A stretch of DNA of 64,000 nucleotides from JAFAXA01 sp963777325 (GTDB taxonomy: Bacteria > Pseudomonadota > Alphaproteobacteria > Acetobacterales > Acetobacteraceae), in contig CAVZQE010000022.1 in NCBI GenBank assembly GCA_963777325.1, forward strand, positions 868,001 through 932,000. The letters are read 5' to 3'. The translations under genes were made by a program, and so were the position numbers. Below the pieces are notes generated by a model, which was not told where the DNA came from, made no database searches, and worked only from the letters and a program-made list of their open reading frames with translations. Positions 61,825 through 64,000 of this stretch are shown here, in pieces. Numbering within the stretch: the first letter of the stretch is position 1; each line of letters starts with the position of its first letter.

Positions 61825-63480
61825 ATGAACACGACCTGGACGGTTCTCGACATCGCGGGCGCGATCGCGCTCCTGCTCTGGGGCGTCCACATGGTTCAGA
61901 CCGGCATCCAGCGCGCGTTCGGCGCCGATCTCCGCCGCCTGCTCGGCGCGGCGCTGCGCAACCGCCTCGCCGCCTTCGGGACCGGCCTCGGCGTCACCGC
62001 AATCCTGCAGAGCAGCACCGCGACCGGCCTCATGCTGACCGGCTTCGCGGCCGGCGGCGCGGTCGATCTCGTGCCAGGGCTTGCCGTGATGCTCGGGGCC
62101 AATGTCGGCACCACGCTGATTGTGCAGGCACTCTCCTTCGACGTGGCGAGCGTCTCGCCGGCGCTCGTGCTGATGGGCGTGATCCTGTTCCGGCGCGGCA
62201 CGCAAAGCCGCACCCGCGATCTCGGCCGCGTCATGATCGGGCTCGGGCTGATGCTGCTGGCCTTGCGGCAGCTGCTGACCGTGCTGACGCCGTACGCGGA
62301 CGTGCCGAGCCTGCGTCTGCTGCTCGGCGCGATGGCAGACCAGCCGCTGCTCGATGTCGCGCTCGCCGCGGTGCTGACCTGGGCCGCGCATTCGAGCGTC
62401 ACCGTCGTGCTGCTGGTCATGTCGTTCGCGGCGAAGGGGGTCGTGCCGCCGCAGGCGGCGATCGCGCTCGTGCTCGGAGCCAATCTCGGCAGCGCGCTCA
62501 ACCCCGTGCTCGAAGGCGGCGCGGGGCACGACCCGGTCGCGCGCCGCCTGCCCGTCGGCAACCTGCTGAACCGGGTGATTGGCTGCGTGATCGCGCTTGC
62601 GGGACTGCACTGGATTGGGCCGTTCGCGGCCGGGCTGGAGCCGGATCTCGCCCGCGTGGTCGCCGATCTTCATTCCGGCTTCAATGTCGTGCTGGCGCTG
62701 CTGTTCCTGCCGCTGCTCAAGCCGTATGCGCGCCTGCTCGGATGGTTGCTGCCGGCGCGCGTCGATCCCGAAGACCCGTCGCGGGCGCGCTATCTGGACC
62801 CGGCCGCGATCGACCAGCCCCCGGTCGCGCTCGCCGGCGCCGCCCGCGAGGCCTTGCGGGTGTCCGACCTGCTCGAACGGATGCTGCACGCGGCCGCCGA
62901 GGCGCTTTCGCGCGCCGACCGCACGCGCATCTCCGGCACCCGCCGCTACGCCGACGTGATCGAGACGCTGACCTCGGCGATCGGCCTGCATCTGGCTTCC
63001 CTCGAAGCCGATGCGCTGACCGAGGCCGACCAGCGGCGCCGGGGGGAAATCCTGACCTTCACCTCCCAGCTCGCATCCGCCGCCGAGATCGTGGATCGGG
63101 ACATCATGGCCAACGCCGCGCGACGCATGAAGCGCGGCGTTCCCATTCCACCCGGCGAGCGCGAGGAGGCCGGCCGGCTGCTCAGCCGGCTGGTCGGGAA
63201 TCTACGGGCGGCGGCGGCCGTGTTCATCAGCGCCGATACGCGCGCGGCAAGGCTGCTCGTGGCCGAGAAGGAGGCTTTCCGGGCGTTGGAACTCGCCGCG
63301 ACCCGGGAGCATTTCGCCCGCCCGGGGCACGCCGGGCAGGCGGGTCCGCCCCGGCTCGAATTGCTGCGGGATCTCAAGCGCATCAACGCGCATCTGGTCG
63401 CCGCCGCCGCCTACCCCGTGTTGGAGAGCCAGGGCGAATTGCTGCCCAGCCGGTTGCGCGCTGACCTCACGGATGGCTGA
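61825..63480 (+). CDS. Na+/phosphate cotransporter-like protein with PhoU-like domain
   Basis: The product is 551 aa. Residues 1-310 form the duplicated Na/Pi cotransporter core with the QSSTAT-type motifs: GLGVTAILQSSTATGLMLTG, GLAVMLGANVGTTLIVQAL, AAHSSVTVVLLVMSFAAKGV and LVLGANLGSALNPVLEGG. The C-terminal 200 residues are soluble and helical, PhoU-like (EALRVSDLLERMLHAAAEAL, EILTFTSQLASAAEIVDRD). Such proteins export or import phosphate, or act in regulation. It is 31 bases after tetR; no pho regulon genes are nearby. Confidence 0.88.
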   Translation: MNTTWTVLDIAGAIALLLWGVHMVQTGIQRAFGADLRRLLGAALRNRLAAFGTGLGVTAILQSSTATGLMLTGFAAGGAVDLVPGLAVMLGANVGTTLIVQALSFDVASVSPALVLMGVILFRRGTQSRTRDLGRVMIGLGLMLLALRQLLTVLTPYADVPSLRLLLGAMADQPLLDVALAAVLTWAAHSSVTVVLLVMSFAAKGVVPPQAAIALVLGANLGSALNPVLEGGAGHDPVARRLPVGNLLNRVIGCVIALAGLHWIGPFAAGLEPDLARVVADLHSGFNVVLALLFLPLLKPYARLLGWLLPARVDPEDPSRARYLDPAAIDQPPVALAGAAREALRVSDLLERMLHAAAEALSRADRTRISGTRRYADVIETLTSAIGLHLASLEADALTEADQRRRGEILTFTSQLASAAEIVDRDIMANAARRMKRGVPIPPGEREEAGRLLSRLVGNLRAAAAVFISADTRAARLLVAEKEAFRALELAATREHFARPGHAGQAGPPRLELLRDLKRINAHLVAAAAYPVLESQGELLPSRLRADLTDG

Positions 63481-63561
63481 GCAACGGTATTCCTGGATTT
63501 GCCGGTCATGGCCGAGTTGAGGATTCCCACACGGGGAAAGGTGTTCGTCCCGCCACACCCT

Positions 63562-63602
63562 TCCATATTGTGTGCCGCTAGCGGCTTCGAACACAAGATG
63601 GA
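63562..63602. promoter_or_regulatory. Long interrupted palindrome upstream of the ribonucleotide reductase gene
   Basis: TCCATATTGTGT (63562-63573) and ACACAAGATGGA (63591-63602) are inverted repeats matching at 11 of 12 positions. The 17-base spacer itself begins with the perfect palindrome GCCGCTAGCGGC (63574-63585). The ATATTGTGT and ACACAAGAT halves resemble the two sides of NrdR boxes. Its position, 88 bases before the nrd start, suits a repressor site. Confidence 0.45.
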
Positions 63603-63689
63603 GTAGATGGTGATTGACGCCCGCGCCCACGGGCGCAGGATGACGAGGTTGGCCGTGAGTTGGGCCGAACAGCCGAGGGGGACACCTGA

Positions 63690-64000
63690 TTGCTCGACGC
63701 AGTACAGATGCCGGGTCGCTACCAGGTGCGGACGGACCAGAGCCGGGACACGCTCCTGACCGATTTCGGGCGCGCCACGCTCGGGGATCGCTACCTCATG
63801 CCGGGCGAGAGCTACCAGGATCTGTTCGCGCGTGTCGCCAGCCAGTACGGCGACGACGCCGCGCACGCCCAGAGACTATACGACTACATCAGCAAGCTCT
63901 GGTTCATGCCGGCCACGCCCGTGCTGTCGAACGGCGGCACCGAGCGCGGCCTGCCGATCTCCTGCTTTCTGAACGAGGCCTCGGACAGCCTGGACGGCAT
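63690..64000 (+). CDS. Ribonucleoside-diphosphate reductase, alpha subunit (partial, runs off the window)
   Basis: The first 103 codons are visible. The TTG at 63690 follows GAGGGGG at normal spacing; an ATG at 63708 (MPGRYQVRTDQ) is the alternative start. The sequence FGRATLGDRYLMPGESYQDL, YDYISKLWFMPATPVLSNGG and ERGLPISCFLNEASDSLDG is the N-terminal part of the reductase barrel, with the redox-active Cys in LPISCFLNE. No ATP-cone domain precedes it, as in several alphaproteobacterial class I enzymes. Class I versus class II cannot be decided from this part. Confidence 0.85.
   Translation, partial: MLDAVQMPGRYQVRTDQSRDTLLTDFGRATLGDRYLMPGESYQDLFARVASQYGDDAAHAQRLYDYISKLWFMPATPVLSNGGTERGLPISCFLNEASDSLDG

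Overview
The window is high-GC DNA from an alphaproteobacterium. The best fit is the family Acetobacteraceae (Rhodospirillales). The clues are the order ffh-rpsP-rimM-trmD-rplS-leuC-leuD-leuB, a ppx-rlmE-guaB-rsmB-...-guaA block, a MucR-type regulator, and at least ten 4-base stop/start overlaps between neighbouring genes. This placement is an inference from gene content, not a database result.

Layout. 1-480: tail of an IS630 element carrying a small palindromic insert. 904-1545: a secreted cysteine-rich protein behind a CRP-like promoter. 1895-5868: nagA coupled to the cbpA/cbpM co-chaperone pair, diverging from a thioesterase/iron-alcohol dehydrogenase pair. 5882-7433: an EAL-domain protein and a DUF1275 membrane protein. 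7544-14088: a wrecked type III-like restriction-modification locus; its mod gene is split by an IS5-family element that is itself dead. 14195-21294: translation and protein-export genes, leucine biosynthesis genes and tRNA-Arg. 21566-23486: an aldo/keto reductase and a truncated Bcr/CflA transporter. 23822-32458: metabolic and membrane genes, including a translationally coupled chain of two aminotransferases, a hydrolase and a DinB protein, followed by a GH5 glycosidase. 32570-33300: an extraordinary tract made almost only of T and G. 33301-36009: remains of a secreted glycosidase, an SDR fragment and a degraded IS1380. 36152-43385: LysR, trxB, Lrp, nadE, a TIM-barrel protein, a DUF1989 protein and msrB. 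43676-46175: a junkyard of truncated genes (IS110, flavin reductase, livF). 46338-49565: two valine-catabolism genes and mucR. 49744-63480: tRNA-Gln, ppx, rlmE, guaB, rsmB, a copper-delivery trio (PCuAC, Sco, cytochrome c), guaA, nnrU/tetR and a Na/Pi transporter. 63690 to the end: the start of a ribonucleotide reductase.

How the genes work together. The core is housekeeping: SRP and ribosome maturation, leucine synthesis, GMP synthesis (guaB and guaA), NAD synthesis, and thioredoxin and methionine-sulfoxide repair. Accessory islands at 1-14 kb, 32.5-36 kb and 43.6-45.5 kb hold insertion sequences and broken genes.

Quality warning. Single-base indels occur throughout, mostly in short C or G runs. 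They are very dense at 8.4-10.9 kb and 14.3-23.5 kb, where even ffh, rpsP and trmD (essential or near-universal genes) and the T loop of tRNA-Arg are affected. Many frameshifts are therefore more likely sequence errors than biology. The T/G-only tract is also probably an artefact. I give gene extents across such shifts and mark them. I found no CRISPR array and no convincing novel defence system. The most interesting sequence-level signals are the regulatory palindromes at 1530, 17819, 61137/61165 and 63562, the hairpin insert at 236, and the 17-bp tandem duplication at the tRNA-Gln 3' end.
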